Assembly: GCA_948099385.1 (NCBI GenBank)
Contig: CANUEZ040000114.1
Span: forward strand, 1 to 64,000
DNA from: Fasciola hepatica
Lineage: Eukaryota; Platyhelminthes; Trematoda; Plagiorchiida; Fasciolidae
Length of the DNA stretch: 64,000 nt
Direction of reading: 5' to 3'
The position numbers were made by a program, and so were the translations under genes. Shown in pieces: positions 54,452 through 63,086 of the stretch (positions are counted from its first letter, which is position 1; each line of letters starts with the position of its first letter). The notes beneath the pieces were generated by a model. That model saw nothing but the letters and a program-made list of their open reading frames with translations, was not told the origin of the DNA and did no database searches.

Positions 54452-55699
54452 TTGATAAGTTCGCGTTTCAGTCGTTCAGAAAGTCAGTATCAGTACCAAC
54501 GTTCTCAGCGATGGCACGCTCAATCCATTTGACCGACTCAATAATTTTGAAGTGAATGAACTCACCAACCAGAACGATTGGGCGATAACAACCCTCTTCT
54601 GGAAAATAACGTTCAACTTCTTCATATGACAACGGATCTGCAGATAGGTTGAAGAAAGTTGGTTTTGTAGAACTTTTCATGAGAAAAAGACGATGTGGTT
54701 AAGACATCAGAGATATACCACCCAATGACTGAGCTTCTGATCTGATTGGGACTAGTTAAATAGCTTACAGGGAGGAATTATTAGTCGAACACATCACGGG
54801 ATTCATATGGTTATACCACGAATGATTCAGAAAAAGAAATTCCATTGTGAATGACATTATTCTCAAGAAGATCTGTGAGCAGTTCGCGCACCAACAGAAA
54901 TGAGGCCTCAGTCACAACTGCTTTTTTACGTATATTGTTAAGGCATGATGGAAGCAGCAGCCATTTGTTCCAATTCCTGTTCCTAGTGTCCAACCAACTA
55001 ACTAACCGACTAAACTAAACTAAACTAGGCAACTAGCCAACAAAATCACACTACATTTTAGTCATTGTACAACGCTGATCTAACGCTAAACACACACAAG
55101 CACGCTCGTGCTCGAACACAAGCACACATACCCGCTTGCGTCCCTGTGTTCCAACCTATCACATGGTCATCAATCTTGAGATGCATTTGAAAATGTCATG
55201 TGACTGCGACCATTCAATACACATATCATTCGCCAAAAAAACGAGCGCACTTTAGAAAATGTAACACGACAGAACGAAATGTAGGTACGTGTAAATTCCC
55301 TACTTTTCCAATGGTCATCTTTGATTGGTTTTCAAATATGGCACTGAAATATATTTATTTACAAGGCTACATTTATCAGACTTCTCCTCGCATGTAGATT
55401 GTAATTATTAGGTAATCAATGGACCACCAGTTATTTAGAAAACTCTCTCCAACCTATTTGGTGTGAATCTAATCGAATTTGTGATCAGGCCCCGCAACAG
55501 GGATGTGTTGGCTGCCTGTGTGCAACTAATCGCGATTTCATTGTTCGTCCTGTTTCATCCGTTTTCTGGACGTTCTCATGCTTACCTATGACTTCGACCA
55601 CCCGATCAACATTTTGATCCATCGATGCTGATACACGGCGAACAAATGGGTTGAGCACAAGCAAACATCCGTATGCTAGTAAACGAGTAGAGTCGTCAC
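41030..55699 (-). CDS. MAGUK scaffold protein, Hook to guanylate-kinase region (3' part)
   Basis: Exons in minus order: 55699-55586, 54637-54566, 53787-53707, 53300-53207, 50516-50405, 45364-45044, 41281-41030. All junctions are GT-AG and phases agree, giving 347 aa ending at TAG. The product is a membrane-associated scaffold of the p55/MPP group. Visible: SYEEVERYF and RPIVLV (Hook), GPSGVGKTEL P-loop, TTRDPRPGEIHGVDY, FVTRDEF, FVKPPSLEVLIETR, a Ser/Pro/Arg-rich insertion of about 80 aa, then THGHLFDYVLINDDL and WVPRHWV. The intact PPS, GHxFD, xNDDL and WVPxxW blocks resemble vertebrate MPP3/4/7 or PALS1 best, as remembered. Guanylate-kinase domains of MAGUKs bind phosphoproteins rather than act as enzymes, and the YGT nucleotide-site motif is replaced here (MTGLCLDAV). 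L27, PDZ and SH3 domains were not found, so the 5' part is missing or too diverged. Confidence 0.88.
41735..41820 (+). repeat. tRNA-like SINE head in MAGUK intron
   Basis: ATAGCCTTGTGATTAAGG (A-box-like) and CCCGGGTTCGAATCC (good B box). The flanking stems do not pair to close an acceptor arm, so I call it SINE-derived. Confidence 0.5.
42148..42180. repeat. GT/GA dinucleotide microsatellite
   Basis: GTGTATGTGTGTGTGAGAGAGAGA, a compound repeat in the last MAGUK intron. Confidence 0.9.
42344..42688. mobile_element. Fold-back element, GAACAAGCTCGTTTTC family, copy 2
   Basis: Arms of about 145 bp in inverted orientation, starting TTTGGAGAACACAGTT and ending AACTGTGTTCTCCAAA. Both carry GAACAAGCTCGTTTTCAGTG, the ATTACATCACAATATATTA region and CCAATTAGATAAGTGGGAAG. 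The loop is about 70 bp. Near-identical arms point to recent mobility or conversion. Confidence 0.88.
42689..44469. other. Rest of the last MAGUK intron, left part
   Basis: No exon or transposon domain recognised. A 74-codon frame open from 42853 to 43077 lacks an early Met and splice support. Confidence 0.4.
44470..44612 (+). repeat. tRNA-derived SINE, copy 3
   Basis: A decayed B box CAGTTCAACTCCC at about 44495, then a body with GCCTCCTCGCAAAAATG, and the tail TCATTCAATAAAATGAAGAAAGTAAG shared with copies 1 and 2. Confidence 0.6.
45044..45364 (-). CDS. MAGUK exon f: PPS motif plus long insertion
   Basis: Acceptor CTCCCACAG, donor GTAAGT, phase 0 to 0, 107 codons. It begins IRTATLKPLIVFVKPPSLEV, typical of the family, then runs through about 80 residues rich in Ser, Pro and Arg (for example SPQSSPARSVPTTPR). 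Related proteins have about 20 residues here. Confidence 0.9.
45670..46119 (+). pseudogene. Unidentified open frame with one internal stop
   Basis: A single + frame stays open for 150 codons apart from one TGA at about 45826. The second half reads as ordinary globular protein (for example KRTPKWLEKIIHDVPD and NPLDAFLWFVDSSWIKR), unlike the surrounding intron. I do not recognise the family. It sits antisense in the MAGUK intron between exons e and f, so a retro-copied or transposon-derived pseudogene is the simplest reading; chance is possible. Confidence 0.35.
46615..46880. repeat. Dispersed repeat family R1, copy 1
   Basis: ACACACGCA-rich left part, then a run comparable with the copies at 49425 and 59580: CATCCCGGACTGCGTCGACCAAACA, then CCGATCCAATCGTATGCTTGG, then ACTCTGCCTCATG. 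Divergent, and no coding content. Confidence 0.55.
47030..48965 (+). mobile_element. Tc1/mariner (IS630-type) transposon with about 300-bp inverted repeats
   Basis: The left arm, about 47030-47340, is the reverse complement of about 48655-48965 with high similarity. Shared words include AGATCAAAAGTATCGGAA, GAAATATTGGAATATTTTC, TTGGTGTTGGAAAGCTGGCTG and CACCGCAAATTGCTTGGTGAAG. Between them lies a broken transposase in + orientation (47875-48477). The extreme ends carry CCTTTAGCC-type phrases and TTGATGGGAAAA, also found at the ends of the MITE 36668-37080. It lies in the MAGUK intron between exons e and f, antisense to the gene. Confidence 0.8.
47875..48477 (+). pseudogene. DDE transposase remnant (Tc1/mariner superfamily)
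   Basis: Two frames: 47875-48150 contains FNEEFIRHLYEVVDENP, the helix-turn-helix side. Then, after a frameshift, come EHVDWL and a YIKES-MW block at about 48192-48230. Finally 48253-48477 has NLNLLACLSV and FIFDNAPVH. The block usually read as Y-[IVF]-D-E-[ST] has Lys where the first catalytic Asp should be, so the protein was already dead or is decayed. The second Asp, in FDNAP, is kept. Confidence 0.72.
49425..49640. repeat. Dispersed repeat family R1, copy 2
   Basis: Shares with 59780-59970 the words CCAATCAGAT, GTACCACGTGTTGCGC and CCGATTGTAC, plus flanking CACACACGCAC runs and a tail of ACTCACTCACACACTTGCA. Confidence 0.7.
50405..50516 (-). CDS. MAGUK exon e: mid guanylate-kinase domain
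   Basis: Acceptor AACTCAG, donor GTATGT, phase 2 to 0. Encodes MTGLCLDAVLEIIQAGQVAV, which aligns with YGTSxxxVxxVxxxGKxCLL; the Tyr-Gly-Thr is absent. Confidence 0.82.
51205..53025 (-). mobile_element. Tc1-like transposon, decayed, in MAGUK intron
   Basis: The left end, about 51205-51400, and right end, about 52860-53025, are inverted copies. GATTTTCTCTGTTTCTCTATG at the left matches CACAGAAAAACAGAGAAAAC at the right, and GTGACCAAATTTGG and ACCAAATATGCACACGGATT are also shared inverted. A broken transposase lies between them on the minus strand. Confidence 0.78.
51552..52541 (-). pseudogene. Tc1 transposase remnant
   Basis: Minus strand from 52541: SASEMQKSLKLNVSVR (second helix-turn-helix region), then, after stops, a segment near 52140-52030 like VWFWFFEDRKSQLVALEGK (usual VWGCF...GVGxLxxLxG). 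Finally 51743-51552 has DWPTHGADLNPVENI, the W-P-x-x-S-P-D-L-N-P-I-E-N block that includes the last catalytic Glu. At least two frameshifts. Confidence 0.75.
53207..53300 (-). CDS. MAGUK exon d: TTR...RPGE...DY block
   Basis: Acceptor TCACACAG, donor GTCAGT, phase 1 to 2. Encodes TTRDPRPGEIHGVDYLFVT, the conserved GMP-binding-side segment of guanylate kinases. Confidence 0.93.
53707..53787 (-). CDS. MAGUK exon c: guanylate-kinase P-loop
   Basis: Acceptor CCTAACAG, donor GTAAGT. Encodes GPSGVGKTELVQQLINTDPE, a good Walker A/P-loop that still has the Lys often lost in MAGUKs. Confidence 0.93.
53985..54135. repeat. Dispersed repeat family R2, copy 1
   Basis: A (CA)n stretch at about 54009-54030, then CCCTATCACATGACTGATGACC and GGAATGTATTTGAACTTG, then TTGTGACTTTGGC. 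Comparable with 55080-55210 (CCTATCACATGGTCATCAATC, GAGATGCATTTGAAAATG, TGTGACTGCGAC). Confidence 0.55.
54399..54448. repeat. (AT)n microsatellite
   Basis: About 25 AT units between MAGUK exons b and c. Confidence 0.97.
54566..54637 (-). CDS. MAGUK exon b: Hook to guanylate-kinase junction
   Basis: Acceptor TCTGCAG, donor GTGAGT, phase 1 to 1. Encodes PLSYEEVERYFPEEG and RPIVLV, the YEEV...RPxVLxG block that precedes the P-loop in MPP proteins. Confidence 0.88.
55080..55210. repeat. Dispersed repeat family R2, copy 2
   Basis: See 53985. It also resembles 59590-59700 (CCGTGTTCCAGTCACTCACACGAATGATGACC). Lies between MAGUK exons a and b. Confidence 0.5.
55586..55699 (-). CDS. MAGUK exon a (candidate Hook region)
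   Basis: Acceptor ACTTATAG, donor GTAAGC. Starts with two bases of a split codon and ends in phase 1, exactly what the next exon needs (G+AT, Asp). It contains LNPFVRRVSASMDQ. There is no clear family match, so it is assigned by splice signals and phase. Confidence 0.55.
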
Positions 55700-55839
55700 C
55701 TATAAGTGAACGTGTTGTATAAGCTTCATAATCTTTTATAAAGCCCAGTCTTCATTGTTGATGGTTGTGGTATCATCTGCTTTCCATTGACTGATTGTTC
55801 ACACGACTAATTCGTCTCGTCGATTTTCGCCTAGACCTA

Positions 55840-56054
55840 CTGGTCACGTGCCTGTTTACCACGGAACTCAACAGCTCTTTGATCGCATATTTCATGCTAT
55901 CGGTCGTTAAGCTGACTCGACTGGTGTCCACGAGGTGAGTGGGCCCCTTGTTCAATAAACGCATAATGCGATTCATTTTATTTTGCGTTAGCGATACAAC
56001 AAAGACGAAGGGCAAAAGACAGTACCTCATGTGTCCGATTTCGAGATAATTCAT
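55840..56054 (-). other. Possible further upstream MAGUK exon
   Basis: A minus frame with KMNRIMRLLNKGPTHLVDT and KYAIKELLSSVV. If it ends at the GTAGGT donor near 55840 the phase (1) would join exon a. Only phase and openness support this; there is no domain match. Confidence 0.25.
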
Positions 56055-57110
56055 TACAAGTCAAGTAAATGGCTGGTTCATAGGAAGATACGGACGCAGA
56101 ACTCCTTCCATCTCTGTTTTAACCCAAGGCGTCCTACAGGGGGCGATCCTGCCCTCTTTTCTGTCCTCAGTCTACACATCATCCATGCCCAACAGTGACT
56201 GTTCTTTCATATTAAAGTGCGCAGATGACGTTGAGGTTTGGCTGCCCCATCTTGATGCATCAGCTACGCTCGACATCCAATATGGTCTTGACCACTGGTC
56301 CGAAGCCCCACAGCCTAACCTTACATCCGCGAAGATGCTTGGATGCTGTTTTCTCTCTTCTCAAAGAATTCAATTATGCAAACTTTTTGGAATTCTATTC
56401 AGATATTCGCGTACAAAACATCCTCATTAGTAGTCAACTCCCTCTCAAATATCTTCGGGTTACGATCACCCATAATCTTTGTTGGACTGAACACGTTGCC
56501 TGCGTTTTCACAAAGTGAGGAGGCTAACTTACTACGTTTTGCGCCTGAAACTAATCTGTGCAATCCTACACCTTATTCAACGTTTTGTCCTTGCCTTCAT
56601 ATTACCTGACTGGTTGCATTCTTCCCTACACCCCAACCTAAAGACTTCAATACAATTGAGAGGTCTCTTAAGCCCTCATCTTATGCACGTGGTATCCCTC
56701 ATAGAAGCCTCACAGACTTCATTTTGTCTCAACATCACAAAATGTGCAAAACATTCTCCAAGAGAATTTCGAATGACTCACATCACCCGCTTCACAGGGA
56801 TCTCAGCATGTGTGTTACCTCTTCTTGCACCCGCAATAATTGCAAAATGATTTTTGCACGTACAACTGCCTACAAGTCCCCTGTTGTTCCTTACCGTGCT
56901 CGTTTCTTACGGAACCCCGCAAACACTGACGCTGAACTTAGATGACGTTTAGTGTCCTAGTTCCCAAGTCGTCCCGTATCATTGTTTAGTTTTGTTGTTT
57001 TAAAAGATGTGTTCTTTTTTGGGGTAATTGTTGTGAGTATAGCTATGCACAACTGACTATTCACCCGTCGGAGTGCATAAAATAAATACTTGACTTGACT
57101 TGACTTATAA
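56050..57110 (+). pseudogene. CR1-like non-LTR retrotransposon 3' fragment
   Basis: The + strand reads, over changing frames: TQGVLQGAILPSFLSSVYTS, then CADDVEVWLP (YADD equivalent with Cys), then LKYLRVTITHNLCWTEHVA, then RRLTYYVLRLK, and a C-terminal segment with HPLHRDLSMCV and TTAYKSPVVPYRARFL ending at about 56943. This is the order of a CR1/jockey-type reverse transcriptase palm to C terminus. Three or more frameshifts. The 3' end is AAAATAAATACTTGACTTGACTTGACTT, a short tandem (TTGAC)n tail typical of the CR1 group. It lacks its 5' half. Confidence 0.82.
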
Positions 57111-57756
57111 CGGGATATAGTAGAGGATGTTGAAATAAATTTATTACGATCTGAATAAAGGCGATGTGACTGGTTAGTTAGCATTTTCAAAAGGAAAATT
57201 CAGGTGGATGTTGGGATGTTGAGCTATTATATATTGGCTAAGGTGACTGTAGGCGCTTCCGCTAAATCTAGAAAGATGTTTCAGGTGTTTGAAAATGAGT
57301 TTGTGGTCTTCTACAAGCAGATCAGTATATGTGACAAGGGAACATTAGAGCCAGTTTGACGAGATACAACCAGTAAAGATTCTAAATTTAGAAGACTATT
57401 TCTCTCATTTCTTTGAGTACCCAAGAACAGTTCTTGGTGTTTATTTGATTTCATATCATTCTGAAACATGCGGACTTTTACACCTCCACTGTAACCTGAG
57501 CAAAAGGATTTCTATATCCTCCACCCATCGCATAAACTCGTTCAAACTTTCTATCGTGATGTATCTCGCCTGATACCTTGAAAATCTTGATCACGTCGTA
57601 CCTAAGCTAAAAATAACGTTGTACTTAAAAGTCTGCTAAAATTTCCTTGTCTGTTACACCAATAGCTCAATTTAGTGCACAAGCGGTTGTTTAGTAGCTG
57701 GATGTCAGCTTCCGAGGTGCACAAAGCATATATTTAACGTGACTTGAGGGGTATGA
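57111..57756. other. Unassigned
   Basis: No gene, repeat or element recognised. Confidence 0.4.
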
Positions 57757-58640
57757 GCTGACTCGTCGTCAATAGGCGGCCAAGTTCCGTTAGCAGTCAG
57801 CATGCCAGCACCTGTCTAGTGCTGAGCCCAAGGCCTAAGACAACGGCGCTAGAAGTGACAGGATAACCGACCGGTGAAATGAATCGATAGAATAAGGGAT
57901 AAGTCTTGTCAAACAGTCTATAGCCTCAGCACCAATACGTTTTGTCTGGGCACAATGATCCACGTCCTACATAATTCTTGTTTGTTCACGAGATAGAATG
58001 CCTTTCTCCTCGCCTTAGTGGGACAGTCAAAAATATGATGCACGCCCAACCGGAAGAACTCCGTCGTTTTGTGGTTTCCGGCGCTGCTGAACTTGGTCAA
58101 TGAAAATCGACTGGCAAACGTGTGGATTTTGTGGAGGCAGACATTGCAAGAATGGAATGGTTACATCCCAGACGAATACAAAACGATAAGATAATCCACA
58201 AAATCCGTCCTGGTGTTACGCACGAAAGGAGCGAAGGATCTATCAGAACTGAAAGAATGGGAAGAAATGTGGGTTGAAGACGTTCCATAAAGACCCCCAT
58301 CGATGGGGAGAACACAGTGTTCTACCGATTTTGGGAAATTGGGCGTACGAAGTCCAGCTGTATAAGATGAATAATCAAAGGAGCAGAAGACGCATACACA
58401 CAGGAAATGCCCATGTCATGGAGAATGATAAAAGCCACGTGAAATTGGAAGAATCAGAAACGCTCGTCTTTACCAAAGAAGGAAGGATGCAGTGATATCG
58501 CCTGACTCATTGTTGATAGAGAGCTAAGTCTCTTTAGCGTTCAGCATGTCAGTGGCTGTTCAAAATCCAGGCAGATGTTTGGGCGAACGGCGTCACGAAC
58601 GACAGGACAGCGGATCGATGAGGCGAGAAAGGCTTCCCAT
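57757..58640. repeat. Segment bracketed by direct repeats (family R3)
   Basis: About 130 bp at 57757-57890 and 58503-58640 are direct, diverged copies: TGACTCGTCGTCAATAG against TGACTCATTGTTGATAG, then TTAGCAGTCAGCATG against TTAGCGTTCAGCATG, then GTGACAGGATAACCGACCGG against CGACAGGACAGCGGATCGA. A third relative starts near 63420 (AGTTCCGTTAGCAGACAGCA). Between the first two are minus frames (58100-57918 with HHIFDCPTKARR; 58315-58097 with RLGCNHS) that look like fragments of a longer protein, perhaps the tail of a non-LTR element. Nature unresolved. Confidence 0.45.
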
Positions 58641-59194
58641 CAAGTGATGGCTAACCATATCAGCAATTAACCAAACAGAAGAGATGTTACCCGAATTCAG
58701 TTTGGACCAATTATATTGTAGTGCGACGATTGGTGAAGAGGAATCTTGCATCCTATATAAATTGCCTGTTAATGTATAGTAGAACGAGATGGTTCAAAGG
58801 CAGAAAAGTCTTCTTACCGGAGTGTGATGACTATTGATGACATTACTTTGTGTTGTTTGGTTACATTTTTGAATGGTTGAACATAACAGCTGCACAGAGT
58901 ACAATTTAAAAACTGCGTTTTAATTCCATCGGTCTTCTCATTCAACGCACTCAGACATGTATAGTCGTTCCCACCATTATCGATCGTGCATGTGCAACCT
59001 CCACGGAGGAACACTACATCCAGCCTACTACACTCACTCCTTCAGTGAGTTTAGTTCGGGGTGGAGCGCAACGTTTACTGCGTTCGTTAAAATAGTACTA
59101 GTTCTGGAGTGAATTTCCGAATATTACATAGACCTCGTGGGACGGATCAGAACAGGCAGGGTTCTTGCGTCGGTGACAAACTAATGCTTTTCAG

Positions 59195-60931
59195 GGAAAA
59201 ACTTACTCCCATCCGGTCCATTCCCGGTAGTGGACACGTTTTTCGAGTATTGGTTTCTCCTAAACAAACAGTGGGGGAGAGAGGAAAAGTTAAATTGGAC
59301 GGATATGAACTGAGCTGGCAGTCATACACATTTCATACACTAATAAGAACAACACAAAGTGGTAGACAAGCACTCTCTCGGTAATGTGATACATCACATT
59401 AGATGGGATTGTGACACTAAACCGCGGGACAAGATGAGTCAGACAGGTAAGACATACTATGTAATCGCCAAGTTGATGGTATCATGTTAGCCACACTATC
59501 GATGATATTAACCCTACTGAACAATGTGTTCAATGCAGTCACTCACCCTGTTAACACTCGTCCACCGTTGACCTAACAATACACACATGCACACGCTCAT
59601 ATCCATGTTCCGAAGTATGACCGGACATACCCGGTTCTGCCCGTGTTCCAGTCACTCACACGAATGATGACCCCGAGATGAGTATGATAGTCTCGTGACT
59701 TGTATAGACCATACCTTTGTGCGCATACTATGCGCCCGAGATACGTCCCTGTTGTGTTCGGTCTGAACAGGCATGTGCTCAGACAAACGATCTTGCACGC
59801 ACACACAGGCACGTATACAGCTGACGTTTGCCGTACCTCGTCCCGGACGGCATTGACCAATCAGATTGTACCACGTGTTGCGCGACCTTGCACGACGTGG
59901 TCCGATTGTACCGTTGTCTTACACTTCCGATTATATGGATGACTGACTCACGCACTTGCAGACTCGTTTGCGTTTTCAAGTGCTTGCTTGTACTGGTGCT
60001 TACTGTACGTTGCTGTGGGAATATACGTTTAACCATACACGTGCGCCTTTCTTCTTTAACCGAATTGTGAACACAACAGCCCTCTCCCTTCCCTCCTTAA
60101 AATTACGGTCTGGAGGCTCCATACTGCCATTTCTGAATATTTCTAGCAAGCCCAACACATTTATGCTTTTATGTGATACAATCTGCCGTTGCATGGGCGG
60201 AAATCATCAGGTACGTTATGAAGGTCAGACAGTATTATAATTGTTTACGTAGTGAAGGTTGGCTGGTGTTCAGTCTGATGTTAGGAATTGGGCACGCCAC
60301 GCCACGAGATTACCAATTATTTTGGTATTTCAAGACGGACAGTGTGCAGAAGGATCGATCAGTACAACAATGGAAATCTATCACTTGGCTGGCGAGTCAG
60401 AATTTTTGTTATTCAAACATGGTCGTCGAAGGAGTATTTGGAAATTTCTCTGAAAATAATGAAAGCAATATAGTGAAAGCACAATGCGGGTTCAGTGCAC
60501 TTCCAGGGAGTCATCTGGTGGAAAGATCGGAACGAGCTGGTTTCTCTGGACAGCATCGTCAATGGTCAAGTTTACCCAGAAGTCCCAACTTGCCGTTGTT
60601 GGATACAACTACTAAAGCGACTTGCCAGGATGACAATATGGCTGCATATCATTCTCTTTTTGTACACGAGCTTCAGGCGTATCACGGTAAAAAAAGACGC
60701 TCTCGGGGTCGCCTCGGCCATAGAAATTCAATCCAACGGTACATTTGTGGCATTATTTTGGGAGGAAAGTGGGTCAAAGGTGGCAGTAAAAATCCTTTAG
60801 AAAGTTAAAAATGACCTTAAGGGAGAAAAGGGACCATATGCCACAAAACATTTTGATTTCCATAAGGGATTTCACTATTGCACATAATTTTGATTATCTC
60901 GGACGTAGGGGGCACTATTTTGGCGAATAGC

Positions 60932-60989
<58 letters not shown>

Positions 60990-61360
60990 CACCTCAGAAG
61001 TAAAAAGTGAATGGTGTTTGCTCGTAACCACGGGAACACACTGCCTTAGCAGGGAAGACCAGTAAACATAACGGAGACTTTAGGCCGAGAGCCATAAAAG
61101 GCCTTAAAAGGTCTTGTGCAATAACAATCTCGGCGATAGCCAATTACTTGTTTGATGGATTAGTGGTGCACGGGTTAGACGAGTGGACGAATAAACAAGT
61201 GAACGATTGCGAATTACAAAAACAAAATCACAAATATCATCATTCTTACCATTCTTTCAGTGCTTTACTTGGAATCAAACCGGTTTTGCCCAAACCGGAG
61301 TGTGAAGCGTTCGAGGTCAAGAGTGAGGAAACCGGTCCGTTAGGCGCGAATTCCACCTGA
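59195..61360 (+). CDS. Unidentified gene, last two exons
   Basis: Two exons, 59195-59380 and 61261-61360, are bounded by TTTTCAG, GTAATG and ATTCTTTCAG and join in phase 2 (CG+T). The joined 3' end is 95 codons, ending TGA, with AATAAA 73 bp later. The protein starts EKLTPIRSIPGSGHVFRVLV and ends EETGPLGANST. I recognise no family. The first exon is Gly/Lys/Val-rich and the second acidic. The start lies upstream; a further 5' exon was not found. Support is splice signals, phase and a well placed polyadenylation signal. The intron contains the R1 repeat and a Tc1 remnant. Confidence 0.42.
59580..60010. repeat. Dispersed repeat families R2 and R1 side by side
   Basis: The left part (about 59580-59700) resembles 55080-55210. 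The right part (about 59780-60000) resembles 49425-49640 through GACCAATCAGATTGTACCACGT and GTCCGATTGTACCG. The adjacency suggests R1 and R2 are two ends of one longer element, possibly an old LTR or DNA transposon. Confidence 0.6.
60173..60808 (+). pseudogene. Tc1-like transposase remnant
   Basis: The + strand in alternating frames reads SEFLLFKHGRRRSIW (usual D-E-S-x-F-x-L, with the Asp missing) at about 60390-60440, then a GVIWWKDRNELVSLDSIVNG block (60495 frame), and QDDNMAAYHS in the 60173 frame (usual QQDNAPxH). Order and spacing fit a Tc1 transposase with two or more frameshifts and no intact active site. No terminal repeats were seen. Confidence 0.68.
60934..60987. repeat. (TA)n microsatellite
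   Basis: About 27 TA units in the intron of the unidentified gene. Confidence 0.97.
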
Positions 61361-61432
61361 CGAACGAAAATTGTACCATTCAAAGAGTGACACGCGAATA
61401 CAGAAGAACAAAAGTGTACTAATTATTTTTGA

Positions 61433-61438
61433 AATAAA
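61433..61438 (+). terminator. AATAAA polyadenylation signal
   Basis: Follows the TGA at 61358-61360 by 73 bp in AT-rich sequence, with a TGT-containing stretch after it. Fits the end of the unidentified gene. Confidence 0.5.
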
Positions 61439-62330
61439 TGTCCTCCAACCAAAGAGTTGAAGAACTACGAACGGTACATGTAATAAAACTCACATTTTCA
61501 ATTTGGTCTAAGTGAATACTAGGGAATTTCCCTGATAAAAACAATTTATGGCTCAGTATTCTGAATTAACCTTTACCTCACGAAAAGCTATGGTCACAGA
61601 GACTGGCTAAAGTATGATCTGAAAGCCGGCACTGGTGACCTTGATAATTTTGATGGCTCACCACGGACGAAATGTGATGTGCAACCGGAGGACAGCACAG
61701 TACTTTTTGTCACCGATGGCCAGTTGAAAAGGCATGGCTTTTGTTTGAGTAACGTGTTAAGGAAGACGAATAGAGGACCCTATTCGTGTCGTTTAAAGTT
61801 TTTGGGGATAGCTGAGTCAGTTGCAAACAGCAAAATGCTTTGACCTCAAACTTGCAAGCACACGATGGATGAGAATTATCGATTTGATAATTAGACCATT
61901 GGTCAGGGGCAGCGCGACCAGTCACGAACGGTTCGGACTGACCTAACTAGCGAGGTCTGGATACGTGACTGATCGCACCCGCGTCGTTTTGATTAGCAGA
62001 TGTTATGCAGTATTGCATTGTACTGTCTGCGGTTGTTTATTAATCGCGATCTCGTCATAAACAGACGTCTTATCTGTATAATAATCGATAAAGGCTCCAC
62101 ACTCGGAGTTGTATCGGACATTCTTGATACTCGGCTGAGCGATCATCCAGTCGACTTTCGTAAACGGTTGGGGAGATCATTCCATGATTACGCGTGAGTT
62201 CAATGTCATTAATATACCCCATAGCCACAAAGACCCACTGCACTAGTAGGAACAGGTGGCAGCCAGGCCCTGAGATTTGGAGTGATGGAGAACCCCATAC
62301 GGTTGTCTGATTATTCCCAGTGAGCACATT
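61439..62330. other. Unassigned
   Basis: Short frames only; nothing recognised. Confidence 0.4.
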
Positions 62331-63020
62331 TTGAGAACACAGATTGGCGAACAAGCTCGTTTTCGGTGATTCATACTCATGCCATTACATCACAATGCAT
62401 TACGACAAGTTAAGGAATTGGACCAATTGGACAAAAAGGGAGTGACAGAGATTAATGGTGACATAAAAAGGAAAGAAAACAATTGTAATCCAGGCCTTAA
62501 TTAAGACCGGGTGTGCATTATTTCTCACATATTAGGTCAGTATTCATCTGGTCTGTGGCCTGTTGTAGGGTGGAGGGAGCACCAGGGCAGGTTAAAGAGC
62601 GCACGCAAATTGCTTTTGGGAACACAGAGAGGGTTGTGTAGGCGGGTACCGACAGCCTCAGTCGCGACCAGGGTGGGACATTTTGTTTCTTTTGACTGTC
62701 GACCCCGGATCCTATACGGGACACAAAAAGCCTCGGACACGTTTACTGTGATTGGACTGAGCTAGGTGTGAAACGACCGCACTAGTGAGCGATTTAATTG
62801 CTCCAATGTTCAACCATGCAGTGTGGTGGTCGCGGATGCGTTCAGAAAAACGCCTGGCCGTGCAGCCGATGCACATTGTTCCACCGGAACAAGTGAATGA
62901 GTACACACAAAATGAGACTACAGAATCGGGTATTTTGTCTTTCAACCGCAAAATCACTGCTGGTCTGGATTGAGACGTAATGGCATGAGTATGAACCACT
63001 GGAAACGAGCTTGTTTGCCA
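62331..63020. mobile_element. Fold-back element, GAACAAGCTCGTTTTC family, copy 3, with coding insert
   Basis: The left end TGAGAACACAGATTGGCGAA carries GAACAAGCTCGTTTTC and CATACTCATGCCATTACATC. The right end, 62972-63020, has the inverted partner (AATGGCATGAGTATGAACC, GAAACGAGCTTGTTTGCCA). The 640 bp between include a minus-strand GIY-YIG-like frame, so this copy is larger than those at 35551 and 42344 and may be closest to the source element. Confidence 0.75.
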
Positions 63021-63041
63021 CATAAGGTCCCAACAGATCAA
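62712..63041 (-). pseudogene. Penelope-type GIY-YIG endonuclease fragment
   Basis: The minus frame, 109 codons, has YSFTCSGGTMCIGCTARRFSERIRDHHTAWL-type order: FCVYSFTC, then CIGCTARRFSERIRDHHTAW. It matches the Cys-containing lead and the Y-I-G-x-T-x-R-R-L-x-x-R-x-x-E-H-x-x-x-W core of Penelope-like element endonucleases. The usual Tyr of YIG is Cys here and the Glu/Lys before His is Asp. The first codons of the frame overlap the fold-back arm. The reverse transcriptase part is absent, so it is a 3' fragment. Confidence 0.7.
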
Positions 63042-63086
63042 AGCCGATTACGGGCAGGGCGACAATGGATAACTGTCTACCACCGA

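Noticed and set aside
54811..54993. Minus frame with VRELLTDLLENNV considered as an L27 domain of the MAGUK
   Set aside because: Lies between Hook exons a and b where L27 would be out of order, and lacks the rest of the domain and splice support.
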